NCBI RefSeq assembly: GCF_018139145.2
Contig: NC_059500.1
Span: 35,879,437-35,943,436 of the forward strand
Source of the DNA: Gymnogyps californianus
Lineage: Eukaryota; Chordata; Aves; Accipitriformes; Cathartidae
Direction: 5' to 3'
DNA: 64,000 bases
Shown here: in pieces, positions 12,201 through 25,671 of the stretch
How the letters are laid out: the number at the start of each line of letters is the position of its first letter
Numbering within the stretch: position 1 is the first letter of the stretch
Made by a program: the position numbers and the translations under genes
Notes under the pieces: model-generated
Database searches by the model: none
Seen by the model: only the letters and a program-made list of their open reading frames with translations
What the model was told of the DNA's origin: nothing

Positions 12201-15200
12201 TTATGTTTCCTTGAGGTTTCTGTCTGCCCTCTCCTATTTTCTTAACTGTGTATTATGGAGAACTCACATATAATTGTTGGGTATTTGAGTGTAATAAGCT
12301 GTTTTTCATTTTCTTTGATTTTCCAGCTACATTTTGGTTATTACATATCTGAAATAGTATATGACCTTGTTAAACCACACTTCAGTAAACTGTAGTTCAG
12401 AACAAAGAACGCAGTTTTGGATTTGGAGTTCGGCAAAGAACAAACCAATCTCATGCTACTGTCCTGCCAAAGAAAGATGTGGCAGGCTTGAGGTTAAGGT
12501 TCTCAGAGGCCACTCAGAGGCCAGTGAGCAATCTCCTCAGCCACAAAGTATACGGGTTGGATCATAGGGAGAGTATTAACCATAGGAATATCTGGGTGGT
12601 CTTCATCCCTCAGCCTGGCTGATTTGCAGACTATGCAAATCCTCACTCGGCAGATGAGCAAGGGAAAAGACAGAAGAGTGCTTCCTTCCATGGCAGGTAA
12701 ACCACACATTTCACTCTGCCTTTCAATTGTGTTGCTTGAAGCTAAGCTTCTGTTGAGTCATGAAACCAAAGAGACCGCTGTGTTCCCCTGTGACGTTAAA
12801 AAGGTAAGACCCATTCTCCAAAAAAATTGTTTTGCATGGAGACATTAGGATGCCTTTTCCTGAAGAATTTTACAAAACCTCCAGAGTAGAATTTGAGGGT
12901 TATTCCCTCTTTAATGCGTAAGTGCATACATATATGGGAATATGCTCATCGGTAAGTAAGCCTACAGGCCAGGGCTAGGTGCTGCAGCTCTTACGCAGCT
13001 AGTCCCCTGACTTTGTTTTGAATATTTGCTACAGATAAAGCAAGAAGACCTCAGGAGGACTTATAAATCTTGACCCCACACTACCTTCTCATAGCCTCAA
13101 ACAGCTTTACTTCTGAATACAAAACATCTGTGTGTTTTATCTCACTGCAGGCACAAGTAGCAAGTGTCTTTGCTGCAAGCAGAAGAGCAATTAGACAGTG
13201 ACAGTTTTATTCTCTCAGCAAAGGTTGAGTGGATCAGTCTAAAAAACCTTCTATTACTTGACCGCCCACCCTTTGTGTCTGGAGCACCCATTGATGCTGA
13301 TGGATAGTGGTTTAACAGTATGGGTGCCTGAATTTAAGACAGCAGATGGCCCTAAGTATTGGATTTCATATCACAAAATTGACCTTAAGAATCAGCTATG
13401 GAAATAATACAAGGGTTAAAGTGAAGAAAAAAAAAAGAGAGAGACTTTGAGGCCATCAGGGCCTATATTTATATCTTGTTGCCATGAAGGAACCAGTGCC
13501 TGCAGTATAGTGGTTGAACGGTTGTATTCACAGAGAGTGAGCATGAATGTGTGTGTGTGGGGGGGTGGTTTTCTGCTAATACAGACCAGGACTCCCCTAT
13601 AATTAGAGGTGGCAGGTGGTGAGGTCCTGCCACAACCATGCATTCACGCTGGCTCCTCACTCAAAAATAGGATTTGGGGAAGCGGGGAGGCATGCGGGGG
13701 GATGTCGCAGGTTCTTGGTTTTTGCACAAGGCATACTTAACATGGTAACACCAAGCATGATTGATATCAGTTTGAAGCAAGCTGGGTTTTACTTTTTTCC
13801 TGCCCTTAACTAAACCTGAAAAGCAGTCCGAGGCTGTGGCTTCAGCAACCTGCAGCGTGAGGCCAGCTGAGTTGTGTAGACTCCCACAAACGGTGTCTTG
13901 CTTCCGGCAGATGTCCCAGATACCAAGCCATTCGATCCCACCACAAAAATAGTTGCGTAAAATATTGTGCGTTGGTTCTGGCCTGACATTGATGGGACTG
14001 TTCTGCTTTGCTAGGTGGGTGGAAACATCCCTCCAGGGCTGTGGCTTGTGTCCAGCAAGCCTTCTCCCTCCATGGGGCAGTGAGGTGCCTCTGTGCAAGA
14101 AAGAGAAAAGGAAGAGATATAGGGGAGTTTTCCCTTCCCTTTTACAGTCGTGCTTTTAAAAACTGACACGTGTTTTCCTAACAGACTGCTGGCACCTAGC
14201 TTTGCTGCCAGGAGGGATGGGAGAGGCAACGCAGCAGGGCTTAAGGCTTCTGACACATTTTGGGAGTGTTGCTGTGCCTTCAGGAAAATAAGGCCTACAG
14301 CCAAACCCTTAGCTGGTGTCAACTGGCAGAGACCGGTGACTGCAGCGCCGGAAGCCGATTTACACCTGCTGGGGATCTGGCCCCGGCGAAGAAGCGTGAA
14401 GGAAGCAGAATGTTTTGCATTGCACAACACAAGATGGTGAGGACCCCGCACGCTCAGGAGTGTCGTTAGTGTTGAGACTGCTGTTGGTCTTCTTAATGAT
14501 GCTTTCTCTTTTCAGTGTCATGCGCTTCCCACCCGTGGCCTTTCCCAGCTTTGCTGGGAGCAGAGCTGTGCCGTCATTGCAGAATTTGAAGCTGGTAACC
14601 GCTACTGACCGCTGCATACATATATTTTTCAGAAAATCATACCATAAAAATCATGCCACAAATTATCCCAATTCCACAAAATAGTCCAACGTGGATCGGT
14701 CAGTGAAATCATGCAAGAATGCTGCTTTTGAAAACAAAATGTTCTTAGCCAGAAGAGGCCTTCTGTTTTGTTCAGTGGGTTTCAGACCTGGCTGAAAACT
14801 GGCTCTGCCCGCCTTGTCCTTCCTACTGGTTTTATGGGATGTGTACTGTCAAACTGAGCTGTGAAAATGGGCCGGGCACCACACCCAAAGAAGCCATAAC
14901 CTGGTACCGTCATCAGTGAAGTGACGGCAGCGCAGCCCAGCAGCCTCAGTACTTCTCCTGGGCCGCTGCATGTGACAAAGCCTGCATTGCCTGACTTGCA
15001 GGCAGAGTGAACTAAGTTAATCCGCCTTGGGAAGTTCAAACGTGTTGCAGCCACACATGCTGCCCCAAGTCTCTGCCTCCATCAGCTTGCACCACTTGCG
15101 TAATGCAGAGTGTGCAAAACAGGTGTCAGCTATTCTGACGCAGTTCTGACACTCTTCTTGCTTAAGTCAAATGTAAGTTATTTTACAAGCTGTAAAAGAG

Positions 15201-18200
15201 TGGGAAAATGAGCACTTGCACTCTCCTGCTTTTCATGAGCTGTCCTCTCTCAGTTGCTGGTGAACAGGACTCTAGTAATCCTCTTCAGTGTAGTTGCAAG
15301 TGTGAGCTGATCTGGCTCCTATCTGCAGCAGTGCATGGCTTTTACAACCTTCCCAGCCTAAAAGAAGCAGCATTTTGTGGTGCGCTGACAGTTTGTTTGT
15401 TTATTTGTTTTAGAAGAATCTCCAACCACAGCAGATTTTTCCATTTTCTAGGAGATGCACTGTAGGCTGAAAGTGGAAGATTGAGAACTGGGAGAAAATA
15501 TAATAGGCTAATGTCTCCCTAGGTTTGGAAAGCAAGAAAACTTAATTGACTGTCAGTACGAAAGTAACCATGTAGGATCAGAAGAAAAGTTCATCCACTC
15601 ACATGTACTGTCTCTGGCGTGTGCTTAGACCAGAACAAGCATGTGCTCCTAGAGCATCCTCCAGTACAAAACTTCCTGACTACCAGTCAGGCTCAGAGAC
15701 TTGCCATGCTGGAGATTGTTGCCTCTCTATCTTCAGTGGCCCTTTTAAGGACCTTCCCTCCCTGGCTTTTCCTAATGGCTTTTTGAACCTCTTTGTATTT
15801 CTGTTACACAGAGCATCTCATGATGGTGAGTTTCCCCATTTCACACTATGAAGACAGAGTGAGGGGCTGTCATTTCTCAGCCTGCTGCAAGAGCATGGAA
15901 GCACAGAAAGCACAGGAGAACAGCAAGCCCACCGGACTGTGTCAGCACCCAGCACTGATGTGAAAATCAGAGATGCCAGGTGGAGCGGGATTTGTCTGTG
16001 CCGTGGAGCAGCAACATTTAGTACTAAATAAATGTTCATGCTAGCCTCCATCCAGGTTAGAGTGGTACAGAGGGCTGGTGCTGGGTCCTGGTCTAGCTAG
16101 GTGAGTACCTGACTGCTAGGATATCAGTACTATTGATTAGTTTTATTGCAGCAGTACCTAAAGGTCCTAACTCGGGTCTGATCTGCATTTTCAAGATGCT
16201 GTAAACATGCAGCAAACAGACAGCTCAGCTCCTGAGAGTTCGTCACTGAAATATTTAGTGAGTAAGAGCAGGCGGATTCAAGTGGGTGCACAAGGCTGTA
16301 GATAGCCACTACCTTTCTTCTGCCATTTCTAGATTTGCTGGATGCTTGAGTTGGCGCTAGACAATGCAGGTTTTGGGAACACCTGTCAGACCATAACCAG
16401 AAAAATGAGAAGGCCTGGTTGGTTTCGTGGCTCCTTACGATGCTCTTTAAGGAGCACCCTCTGTGCTGGCATGAAGTGCAGGGCTGTGTCCGACACATCC
16501 GCCAAATTCATCTCAGCTCTTGATATGCCTGGAAGGTGTTAGTTCAGTCAAAACTGAAACTCTCTTCTCGTCAACACTAGCCACTCAGAAAGGCAACGCA
16601 AGTGTGTATCTGTGTGTTAGCCAACACAGTGCTTCCCTGTGGAGGTGTTTAAAGGGGAGGGTGCCCCTCTCTTTGCTCTTTGCCTTCACCAAGATGTTTG
16701 AAGTCTGAACCATTGGCTGACAGTGAAGAAAAGACAGCCTCTTCCTCTGCAACCTGCAGTGTGTTTTGAAATAGGTTGTCAATTTCCTTAGTAGTGATAA
16801 AAACATAACCCCCGTTTTATTTCTTTTCATCGATAGACCAGAACAGGAAGAGGTCTGTAGCTTTAGAAGTCTGATGTCCTAGACTATCCTTACATCTGCT
16901 CTTGGACTTTACAACCTGCTGTTAACACAACAACTTTATTTACTAAACAGGATGCAGAAAAACTAAGCAATCAAGCAGGAAGCTCTAAAACATAATGTAA
17001 ATCCTCTTGTGCTGTTTAAGTCTAGTTATGCTTAGTGCTTTTAGCTGGGGTATGTTGTATAAGTGATTTCTTTGCTTTTATGGAAGGCAAGGTAGAAGAG
17101 ACGGTAAATGTATAGTGCAAGGACAGTGTAATACTAAGACGGCAGTTTGTGAAATTGGCCATTGTATTGCTTAGTACCTCAGCAAATAAGGTCAAGTATG
17201 TGCTACTAAATATTAGTTAAGCCATGGCCTTTATGGACTGATATTGAAGAATATTGCTATTTGATAAAATAAGGCACAAAAATAATGCTGGTAATCAGTT
17301 ATTAATATTTTTTTCTTCTTTTGTTTGAAACTCACTTTTTAAAGCTTGACATAGAATTTGCTGGTTGAAACAGGCCTGTGCAGCTAGTCAGAAAAGGACT
17401 GAAGACTTGAGCTGTCATAGGAAAATGATGGGCCAACATCAGCTATGGTGTAAATGAGAATATCTCAAGAAGCTCATTGAATTTGTTCATAAAGGTGCTA
17501 AGTGATAAGTGATGAGGAAGTATGCTTGTCCTATCTGTACTTTATGCATGCCAGCATCTGAGTTTTGTGTTGGTCTGAATGACAGCACACAACTGATGGC
17601 TTGCAAATACCGTTCTGCAAGGATCGAAGCAATTTAGGAGCTTAAGTTACAATAGATATCTAGAGGTATGTTTCTCACAAGCATCTAAAACGTGATCTGA
17701 CATATTTGTTTTAAAAAAAGCATACAATACACTTGCTTTTTGTATACAGGTATATTAGCCCTAAAAAATGCTTTTACTTAATATTTCTTGTACCTCACCT
17801 CTCTGCAGAATGCTTTGACATGTTGTGGAAAAAAATAAGCAGCAACAACTGTGTTTGTACAGTAAGTACACACAAAGGATCTGTACCTTTTCAGATAGAC
17901 TTCTAGATCAGAGTCGAAAAACTGCCAAGAGACTTCTGCAGGCAGAAGGATGTTGTTGGAACAGTGTGCAAATGGCTCAACTTGTTGAAACAAGCCAAAA
18001 CAAGCTCATTTATTCCTAGATAATTGCATCAAATCAAGTTTGAGGTAAATGCAATTTTGCCTGTGGAGGGAGATAATATAATGTAGCTAATATAGAATAG
18101 GAAAAACAGACTTCAGGAGCAAAATTAGTTCCTAATATAGCTTCAGTGGAAATAGATGTCACACTGGCAATGAATATGACTCACATTATCATATAGAAAT

Positions 18201-21200
18201 GATATATATATGAATATGACCTTTTCAATATATGTGAAAATGACCTTTTTTAATATGTTAGTAATCACTTTTAATAATGCAATTATTAAATGCCATATTT
18301 CCTAATTAGTTAGCTAGAGTGTTGTAAAAGCATTTATCTAAGATTTTTTTTGTAAGTCTTGGGAGAGGTTCAGCAAAGTGGCACACCTGCTTAGTACTCC
18401 AGCATTTTCACGTGATGATACCCTGAGCCATAGTCTGCTCTCGCTTATGCCAAGAAACTCCAATGTAATAGGAACGCAGCACTTCTGGCCAAGGGGAATG
18501 CATATTTGTCGTAGATGAATTAATTGAAGAGAGGATGGTTATTCTGCCACTATTCCTATAACAAACAATAGCTTCAAAATACAGCTGTAGTGTCCCTAAA
18601 ATAAAGTTTTGTGCTCAGATCAGAATACATTGACTAGGTTTAGCATTTGATTTTCCTCTGTGGTTGATGCCTTTAAAAGGCCTTTTCCTTTTTTTTTCTT
18701 TCCTGTGACTGAGATGATTCTTCAAATAAACTGTGACAATAAATTGTGGGAAAATTACAAATTTTCCTGAAAATAAGCAAACATTTTGTAAAACTGCTCA
18801 ATTTAAAGCAACAAACTTCTTCATAGAGATCAAGATCATGAGGTGCATCTAGACCATCAGAAGATTTCACACTGATTTTACTATCTAAAGAGAAAAGTGA
18901 AGGAATGAGGCATGTGAAGACCAATAATCAAGAGAGAGGGCGGTGGTGGAGCCCGTGTGTGGGAATGGTGTTTGGGGAGCAAAACTTCTTCAGCTCTTCG
19001 GCTAAAATTAGTTCCAGCCAACACTGTGAACCGAAAGGCACCCAAGGAAAGACGAAAGCTGTGGCTGAAACTTGCTAAGAGAACTAGCTTAACCTTCAGT
19101 TTATCTGTTTATGTACCTTTTTCAGTCCTTGCCTTCCTACACACAGCTTGAGGAGAACGTTGAAGTTAAACTATAGGGTAACATTTGTATAATATAAGGA
19201 ACTGTACAAAACTCTGAAGGACACAAGGTTATATTTACCATATGTCTGTACCAAGCACTGAGTATGATCTTGCTTAGACCTCCATGAGCTGTCAGACCTG
19301 CAGTATGACTACTGGGCAGACTAGCAGCAGCACTGAGAAAAAATGAAAAAATGTTTAAGTAAGTACTCAGAATTTGAAGGGAGGGTAGTGAAAACTCATT
19401 GTTTCATTTCTGCCTCAGCCCCCTCTAAACACATGAAGATGGCAAAGTGCGTGTGGGGTTTCTATTAAGGACATAATAATGGATGTGAAGTGTGAAAGAA
19501 ATGCAGTCTGACGCTGCTTCGTGCTCACCGTAATCACCCTTCCTCCCTGCACGGCTGCTCTGTGCAGCCCAGCTTTCGGGCTCAGCCTACGTCCTCCTCA
19601 GCCTTGCTGTGGCCAAAGTGGCCACAGGAGCTGCAGAGCATCACATCTGGGGCAGCCAAGGGAGGCGGGGGTCAGCAGCCACGGTGGCAACCTGCCCCGG
19701 CTGCCTGCGCGGCAGGTATTTTCCCACATGGTTCCTGGGCATTGGTGCTGTGGGCTTCGGCGCCTGTCCTCCGTCATCTATCCCGTCACTGCTGGGGGAC
19801 ACCTCGGCTCCTCCCGCACCAGCGCAGCCGGCCATGTGGAGAGCCTGGCTCAGACAGGACCGGGCATCTCCCATTGCAATGATCACAAGATGTCACCCAC
19901 CGTAGACAAATTCCCATGAGAAGGACGGTCCCATGGGTGTGCTCCTAAAGCACGTATATCCTGGACAGATGCGGATTCAGATTGACCACAGGTCAAAGAA
20001 GATATCATCAACTCTTCCAGTGCTCGGTTTCTGAAATGAGAGGCAGGTGATTTCCACAGATAGACAGGGAATCTGTTTTTTTCTAATTATCCATTTTTAG
20101 TAGAGGGATATGCTCAGTAAGGTCAGTGGTTCGGCACAAGGGTGAGGGTGGATAATTTTTTTATTTATTTCTGTGGGCTCACTGTGGGGTCTGTGGCTCA
20201 CCAGAGACCCCAGGACAATGCAGAAACATAGTTTTCCACATGTTGGTTTTCAAGTAAAAGACAAGACCCTTGAGTTCACGTGGGCTAGATTGAGACATAG
20301 AGAAGGTCACTTCAGTGCAGAATTAAACTTGTCCTAATTTACTCCTTTGAACAACAGTTTGATCTACATGTCCATAAAAGGTTTCCTGATTGAGTATGTG
20401 TGTGTGTGTGCCTGACATAAATAAAAGATGCACTGAAGAACTGAAGATATTGAGAAGAAATCCCATAAAATATTTTTACACAGAACAGCTGCATGTCTGG
20501 TCTCTTTAGCTTTATGTTAATTTCTGACAAGTAGCTTCAAATTTCTCAGTGCAAGATTCTTGTCCTTTCAGCTATTCTGTAAAACTTCTCTTTTAAGCCC
20601 AGGCACCAACACATTGCTCTCTCTTTTCCTCTTTCCCCATACATCTGCATCAGACAGATTATATTTGTTCAGCAAGACAGCTAAAGTCATTGCCTTTCAA
20701 ACTTGTGCTATGTATTACATTCTCCTACTTGACTGTCATTTTAAATAAAACTTCGTTCTTCATCTACTTCGAGACCAGGAAAGGGACGATTTGGCTGCAA
20801 AAGGACAAGCTCTGGGATCAAATGGGGGGGCCTGTGGAATGGGTACAGCTCCACATCTGAGTTTCGATTCACCTTCATCCTCCATCGTTTGGGGTTTTCT
20901 GGGTCTAGCAGTAATCCAAGCAGCTCATTTTGACAGATTTAGAGTGTTTCATTCGATAATTGGAATCTCGCTGCTTTAATGTCTTCATTCAAACAGTTTC
21001 TCTGATCATGGCACTGAAAGGGAAGTTTTATGCTATACATAGCTTGATGTGAAAAAAAGGAGGTTTATGTGATTATGGTAATAGTTCATAAAATCTAGCA
21101 GACAAAGAATAATTTAGAATTCATTTATTCATAACAGCAGAAGTTAATATTCTTCTTGCCTACAAAAGAGTTTCAGACATTAATCTTTTCTCCTGGATTT

Positions 21201-22034
21201 CTGCTATTCTGCAGAGCTAGTTTGGATTGCTTCAGTATTACAGATGCCCTAACTTCCTTTTTTGTCCTTTTTAGTCTCTTCAAAATACTGTTTTTCCTTA
21301 AATAAATAATGCTGATTCCATGAAGATGGTATCAAAGCTGTCTTCCAACTTTCCTTCAGATTTATGTAAGTATTTGAACAGAACACTGAATTCCGTTCTC
21401 TGTTTTGCAGCTAAGCATTTTACTGATACAGAATAAATCACTTCCCTACAACTGAAGATTTAAGATTTAAGCAACTTAGCATATCCTTTCATAATCTGAG
21501 AATTTCTTGTTAATGGTGCATTTGCTTTGGGAAAAGGGGAATAATGTGTGTGCATGTCTGTTTATATATGTTATTTATATTATTTCAGCAGGATACTGCT
21601 TTTTCCTTTTTTTTCTTTTCTTTTTCTTTTTTTTTTTTTCTGATGATCCTCCTCTATTTCTTCAGCATCTGTCTTATCTAAGATGCTTCAAACCTCCCTA
21701 AATATAATTTTAAACTGAGCTCATAAAAGGCTGGCAACAGCTTCAAATACTTAACCAGTTACTTGGGATCAAATTGTGTACTCCCTTGGCCTGACTTTGT
21801 CGAAAGCCTTGCAGTTGAAAGCAGAAAAAATTTGGCATGTAACCATGAGAGAATTGAAGAGCAGAGACGATAGGCACAGTGATTCAGATTAATCTCTGTA
21901 TTAACTTCACTGAAGCAATACATCTGGAACATATTAAAACAATTTTGCTGTGTGATCTGTCAGTTATGTGCTATCATTCTAGAGAGCGGCTCTTTAAAGC
22001 CCTGTCCCCCAGGTTAAATGAATTTAGTGACGGC
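12201..22034. other. Intergenic DNA without recognised genes
   Basis: Mixed AT-rich and moderately GC-rich sequence. Overlapping open frames at 13661-14451 and 19521-19919 coincide with GC-richer patches and show no family motif. Short TG repeats lie at 13549-13565 and 20397-20410. A direct repeat of AATATGACCTTTT-like units lies at 18210-18260. No exon can be supported. Confidence 0.4.
21599..21641. repeat. T-rich pyrimidine tract
   Basis: Forty-three bases of T with scattered C, preceded by TTTATATATGTTATTTATAT. Low-complexity sequence. Confidence 0.85.
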
Positions 22035-22235
22035 AAACTGACAGATCACAGGAGATGATTTTCCTTAGAGGTTTCTGTGGGGGGAATCTGCAGCTCTTGG
22101 TGTTAGGCCCAATGCCTTTTCATGATTTTATCAGGGAGCTGAAAATACGGGAAAAATTGCTGTTAATAAAATTTGCGGATGACAACAGGAACAGAGATTT
22201 GCTAGAGAAATATGAGTACAGAGAGGGCAAGAAAT
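22035..22235 (+). mobile_element. CR1-type LINE, reverse-transcriptase remnant
   Basis: An open stretch reads FHDFIRELKIREKLLLIKFADD, split here as FHDFIREL, then LLLIKFADD. IKFADD is the catalytic-motif region of CR1-type reverse transcriptase, and the preceding F.DFI.EL also fits. The frame degenerates on both sides. A (GT)n tract follows at 22320. Confidence 0.6.
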
Positions 22236-22319
22236 TTCAAAGAACAGCAATCTGGGCATTTGCCTTTTTCTTAATAAGGAGTGTTGGCTAATAAGAATCC
22301 CTGACCATACATGCCTCTC

Positions 22320-22343
22320 TGTGTGTGTGTGTGTGTGTGTGTG
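22320..22343. repeat. (TG)12 microsatellite
   Basis: Twelve uninterrupted TG units, just downstream of the CR1 reverse-transcriptase remnant. Confidence 0.9.
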
Positions 22344-24342
22344 CAAGGATGGAAATAACACTGTTCTCTTTTTTGTTAAATGTTGGTGACCTCTGGCGAG
22401 CTTCCTGCATGCTCACTCTACCCGTGAGATGCATAGCTGGACAGGGGGCTTTGTCCTTTGGATTAGACAGGGGTTGGATGAGACCACCCATTCAGGCCAT
22501 CCAGATCCACAGGTGTGTGCCCCACCTGCCCTGGCAATCTCTGCAGTTTTGGAAACTGGGCTGGTTTGAGCTGTTTTTGTTTACAGCTTTGTTGAGTTTA
22601 TGGATGGGGAGCACTGCCCTGAGAGCTTTAAGGGGCACTTAAGGGAAGTGACCTTTTGGTTTATTCATTGTCACATGCAGACTGTGAGGAGCAGAAACAA
22701 ATAAGCTGTTGGCATCACAGAACTGATATGAATGGTTTTTGAGTTACAGGCCAAAAAACCAAGAGGTGAACCTTGAAATTTATGGGCACTTGGCTCCTCA
22801 CTCTAAGAGAGTATTGCCTTCTTTCTGGGTCCTTCAGCTTCACCTAATCACCTAAAGCTAGGTATACGTTTTTCCATTTAAAAAAAAGTCATAAGCTGTA
22901 ACTAAAAGGGGAAAAAAGTTCAGTTCCAAAAATACACTCTGCCACAGAAAAGAGGCACCTTTCCAGAATATAAGAAAAATCCCCACCAACAACATGCACA
23001 CCTGCCCCGCACATCATCATTCCTATGATGACATCTAGTGCCTCATTTCTTCCCTGCTTTCCTTGCACAGGCAGGGAGACTGGCATTCCTGCTGAGACAG
23101 CCCCAAAACAGGCCACCTGCAACAAGGAAAGAGGAAACCATTCATTGGGGTGATCAGCACTTGTCTAAAAGGCAGAAACAGCATTGCTACCAATAGTTTG
23201 TCTGAGGTTTACATCGGCATCCTTACTCTCTGCCTCTGGCTCACCAGTAGCAAGTGGTACTGCAGAACCGGTGCGCTGCATGGCTGTGCCAGAACTGTGA
23301 GCTTGTTGTCGCCCCGGCGGGGTGGGAAGCCAGGCCGTGTTCCTCAGCAGCGGCGGGAGGTGGCACCGGGCGCTTTTTTGCCATTTCACCCTTGCCTGGA
23401 CCACCCGCCCCCGCAGAAGCCTCTCAAGGCTGACAGCTGTCCAGTGCCCTTCGCACAAGACCTGCCAAGCGGCAAACAAGTTTCTCTGGGTGGCAGTGGA
23501 ACTGGTGAATAATTACGGTCAGCCAGATAGGAAGACCAAAGGCTATGCAGAAGTGCGGGAGCAGTGAGCATGCAGCAGTATCATCTGCAAGGTTTTCCTC
23601 CTGGAATGGATAGAGCTTGGCCAAGCTCACCCCGCTGCTGTGGGCTTGCAGCGACCATCAGCAAGGCTGGAAAGTACATGCCTGTTAATTAGTGGTGAGA
23701 ATAAAATATTTCTGAAATGAGGCATATTTATACATGGTTCTATGTTGCTAAGCACAGCTTAAGGAAAATAAATAAATCAACCAATGAAAGCACATTAATT
23801 TAATCTTACATGGGACACAAAGATGAAACGGCTTTTTTAACAGTGCACTATCACAGTACCCCTACAAACATGGTACAACTGCCAGGGTGCAAGCTGAGCC
23901 TTATTGCTGGCCTGAACGTCTCAGACCCAATTTGCAGCTACTTTAACTTTGTTAGCTTATGAGTGGAAAACTGTTTCTCGAAGTTTTTTCACAGGTGATA
24001 TGTGTTGTGTCTCTCCCCCTTCTCACCCTGCCTTTTGGAGTTACTGATTTCCTGGTGTCCCCCAAAGCCATGCGGGCAGATCCCCCAGCCAGGGCACGAG
24101 CACGCTGGCAGCAGATCAGGTCCTTGAGGAAGGAGGAGCAAGGACTGGCTGCATTTACTCGTTATAGGGATAAACGCACCTTCCCTTCGGAGTACGTATC
24201 CCAGTATGGATGACATTTCCAGTGTGTGATGCTTATGTTAGGTGAAGACAGTGCGGTATTTGGTTTTTTGTCCCACAGTGGGCTGAAGGTCCAATAACCA
24301 CCCCCCCAAGGGGTTTGGACCATCACATCTCTGGTGGCACAG
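22344..24342. other. Upstream flank of TPPP2
   Basis: A GC-richer patch at 23270-23420 has several CpGs (CGCCCCGGCGGG, AGCGGCGGGAGG) and might be an upstream promoter or exon, but no donor or initiator stands out. The rest shows no recognised feature. Confidence 0.35.
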
Positions 24343-24400
24343 GGTTGTCCCCCCCTCCTCTCCCATCCCCACCCCCACCCTCCTCCACCCCTGGCCCTGT
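24343..24400 (-). promoter_or_regulatory. C-rich tract with G-quadruplex pattern, possible TPPP2 promoter region
   Basis: The + strand is almost pure C/T here. The - strand at 24362-24380 reads GGGTGGGGGTGGGGATGGG, four G-runs with loops of 1, 1 and 2 bases. The tract also offers several GGGTGG (Sp/KLF-type) boxes. It lies about 170 bp before the candidate donor at 24551. A promoter role is inferred from position and composition only. Confidence 0.35.
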
Positions 24401-24429
24401 GGTGGGCCTTCCGAGGACTGTGACACGCG

Positions 24430-24551
24430 TGGGTGCTGAGGTGACAATTGGCCAGTGAGGAACAAGGGGTGGCTTTGAGTGCCCATTGCCTCCAGGACAG
24501 CGGGGAAAGGGCCAGCACCATCGCCCTCACCATCAACGCCGGCTCACGCAG
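24430..24551 (+). other. Candidate non-coding 5' exon of TPPP2
   Basis: TPPP2's first coding exon begins with a splice acceptor seven bases before its ATG, so at least one upstream non-coding exon should exist. GCAG|GTAAGC after 24551 is a near-perfect donor at the end of a GC-rich stretch about 950 bp upstream of the ATG. The 5' boundary given is a guess. Another exon further upstream is equally possible without transcript data. Confidence 0.25.
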
Positions 24552-25494
24552 GTAAGCTGGGTCCACAGCTCCCAGGGAGGGCGGTAAGGGTCCTGGGAGG
24601 CCCCTGGCAAGACCACCCGGAGCTCCCCGCTACCCCCTTCATGCTCGCAGCACACAGCCTCCCTGGTACAAGCCTGCCTGATTTTTGCTCTAGAGAGGTG
24701 CAGACCCGCACAAGATTTATGTTAAATGGCAGCCTGCAAACAACCTTGAGACCCAGAGCCCCTGGGTGAAGCACAAGGCTGAAGGAGAGGCTGGGTATTT
24801 CAAAAGGGTTTGAGGGTGTCTTACAAGCGGCAGGAATCAGTTGCTCAAGTCGTGGTGGCTGGATTTACAATCCAAGCAATGGCTTTTATGTTCTTAGAGA
24901 TCCCTGACACCTGGTTGCAGTGGTCTAAGTTAATCAGTCGTGGGAAATTTACTGGTGTCGGGGGGAGGACAACCTAGTTCAGGGAGCAATTCAGGGGATG
25001 AAGTGTGATGGGGAAAGATGGGGACAACTCCTTGGTGATTACTTGCAAGAAGGTCTGTGAGATTTAGGCACTTATCTGGGGCCTGGAAGACAAGTCTGGA
25101 CTCTATCATCAAATAACAGGCAAAGCACAAATCAGCTTACAAATGCAGGCATTTGTTATTGAGACAATCTAACTGAAACTTGTATTTCAAAAAGGTTCAG
25201 AAGCTTTGGATGCCTCACTGTTTCATATGCAGCAGTCATTAATTTACCACAGAGCCCCACCTCCACCCCTCCTTTGCCTTGCCTTGGGTCCCACCGTCCC
25301 TGCCCCGATCCTGCCTGGATCCCAGGCATTCTGTGTCAATACCTGTGTGGTCGTCATGGTTGTCCCACGGTGGAGAGATACCTGTGGGTGGTGGCCCTTG
25401 CTCTGCTGGAGACGAGGTGCGTGGGACATGAGTGTGTGTCCAGCAGCTGCAGATGGTCCTCAGCTCCTTCCCTGCTGACTTCTTTTCTCCACAG

Positions 25495-25671
25495 CAGCAA
25501 GATGTCGGAGGTAGAAAACACTTTCCGTAAATTTGCGATGTACGGTGACACATCTGCCAGTGGCAATGACATGACGGGGAAAAACTTCTCCAAGATGTGC
25601 AAAGAGTGTGGGGTGATGGATGGGAAAGCCGTGACCAGCACTGACGTTGACATCGTATTCAACAAAGTCAA
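25495..25671 (+). CDS. TPPP2: TPPP2 first coding exon (CDS begins 25502)
   Basis: The acceptor is TTTTCTCCACAG ending at 25494, and the donor AA|GTGAGT follows 25671. The exon has 7 nt of 5' UTR, then codes residues 1-56 and two bases of Lys57. It carries the EF-hand-like first half of the p25-alpha domain with the CKECG and TSTDVDIVF motifs. A CAG repeat at the boundary (CAGCAG) means the true exon start could be 25498. Confidence 0.93.

Noticed and set aside
13661..14451. Two overlapping - strand open frames of about 145 codons with open frames opposite them
   Set aside because: They overlap each other and + strand frames in a GC-richer patch; none shows a motif.
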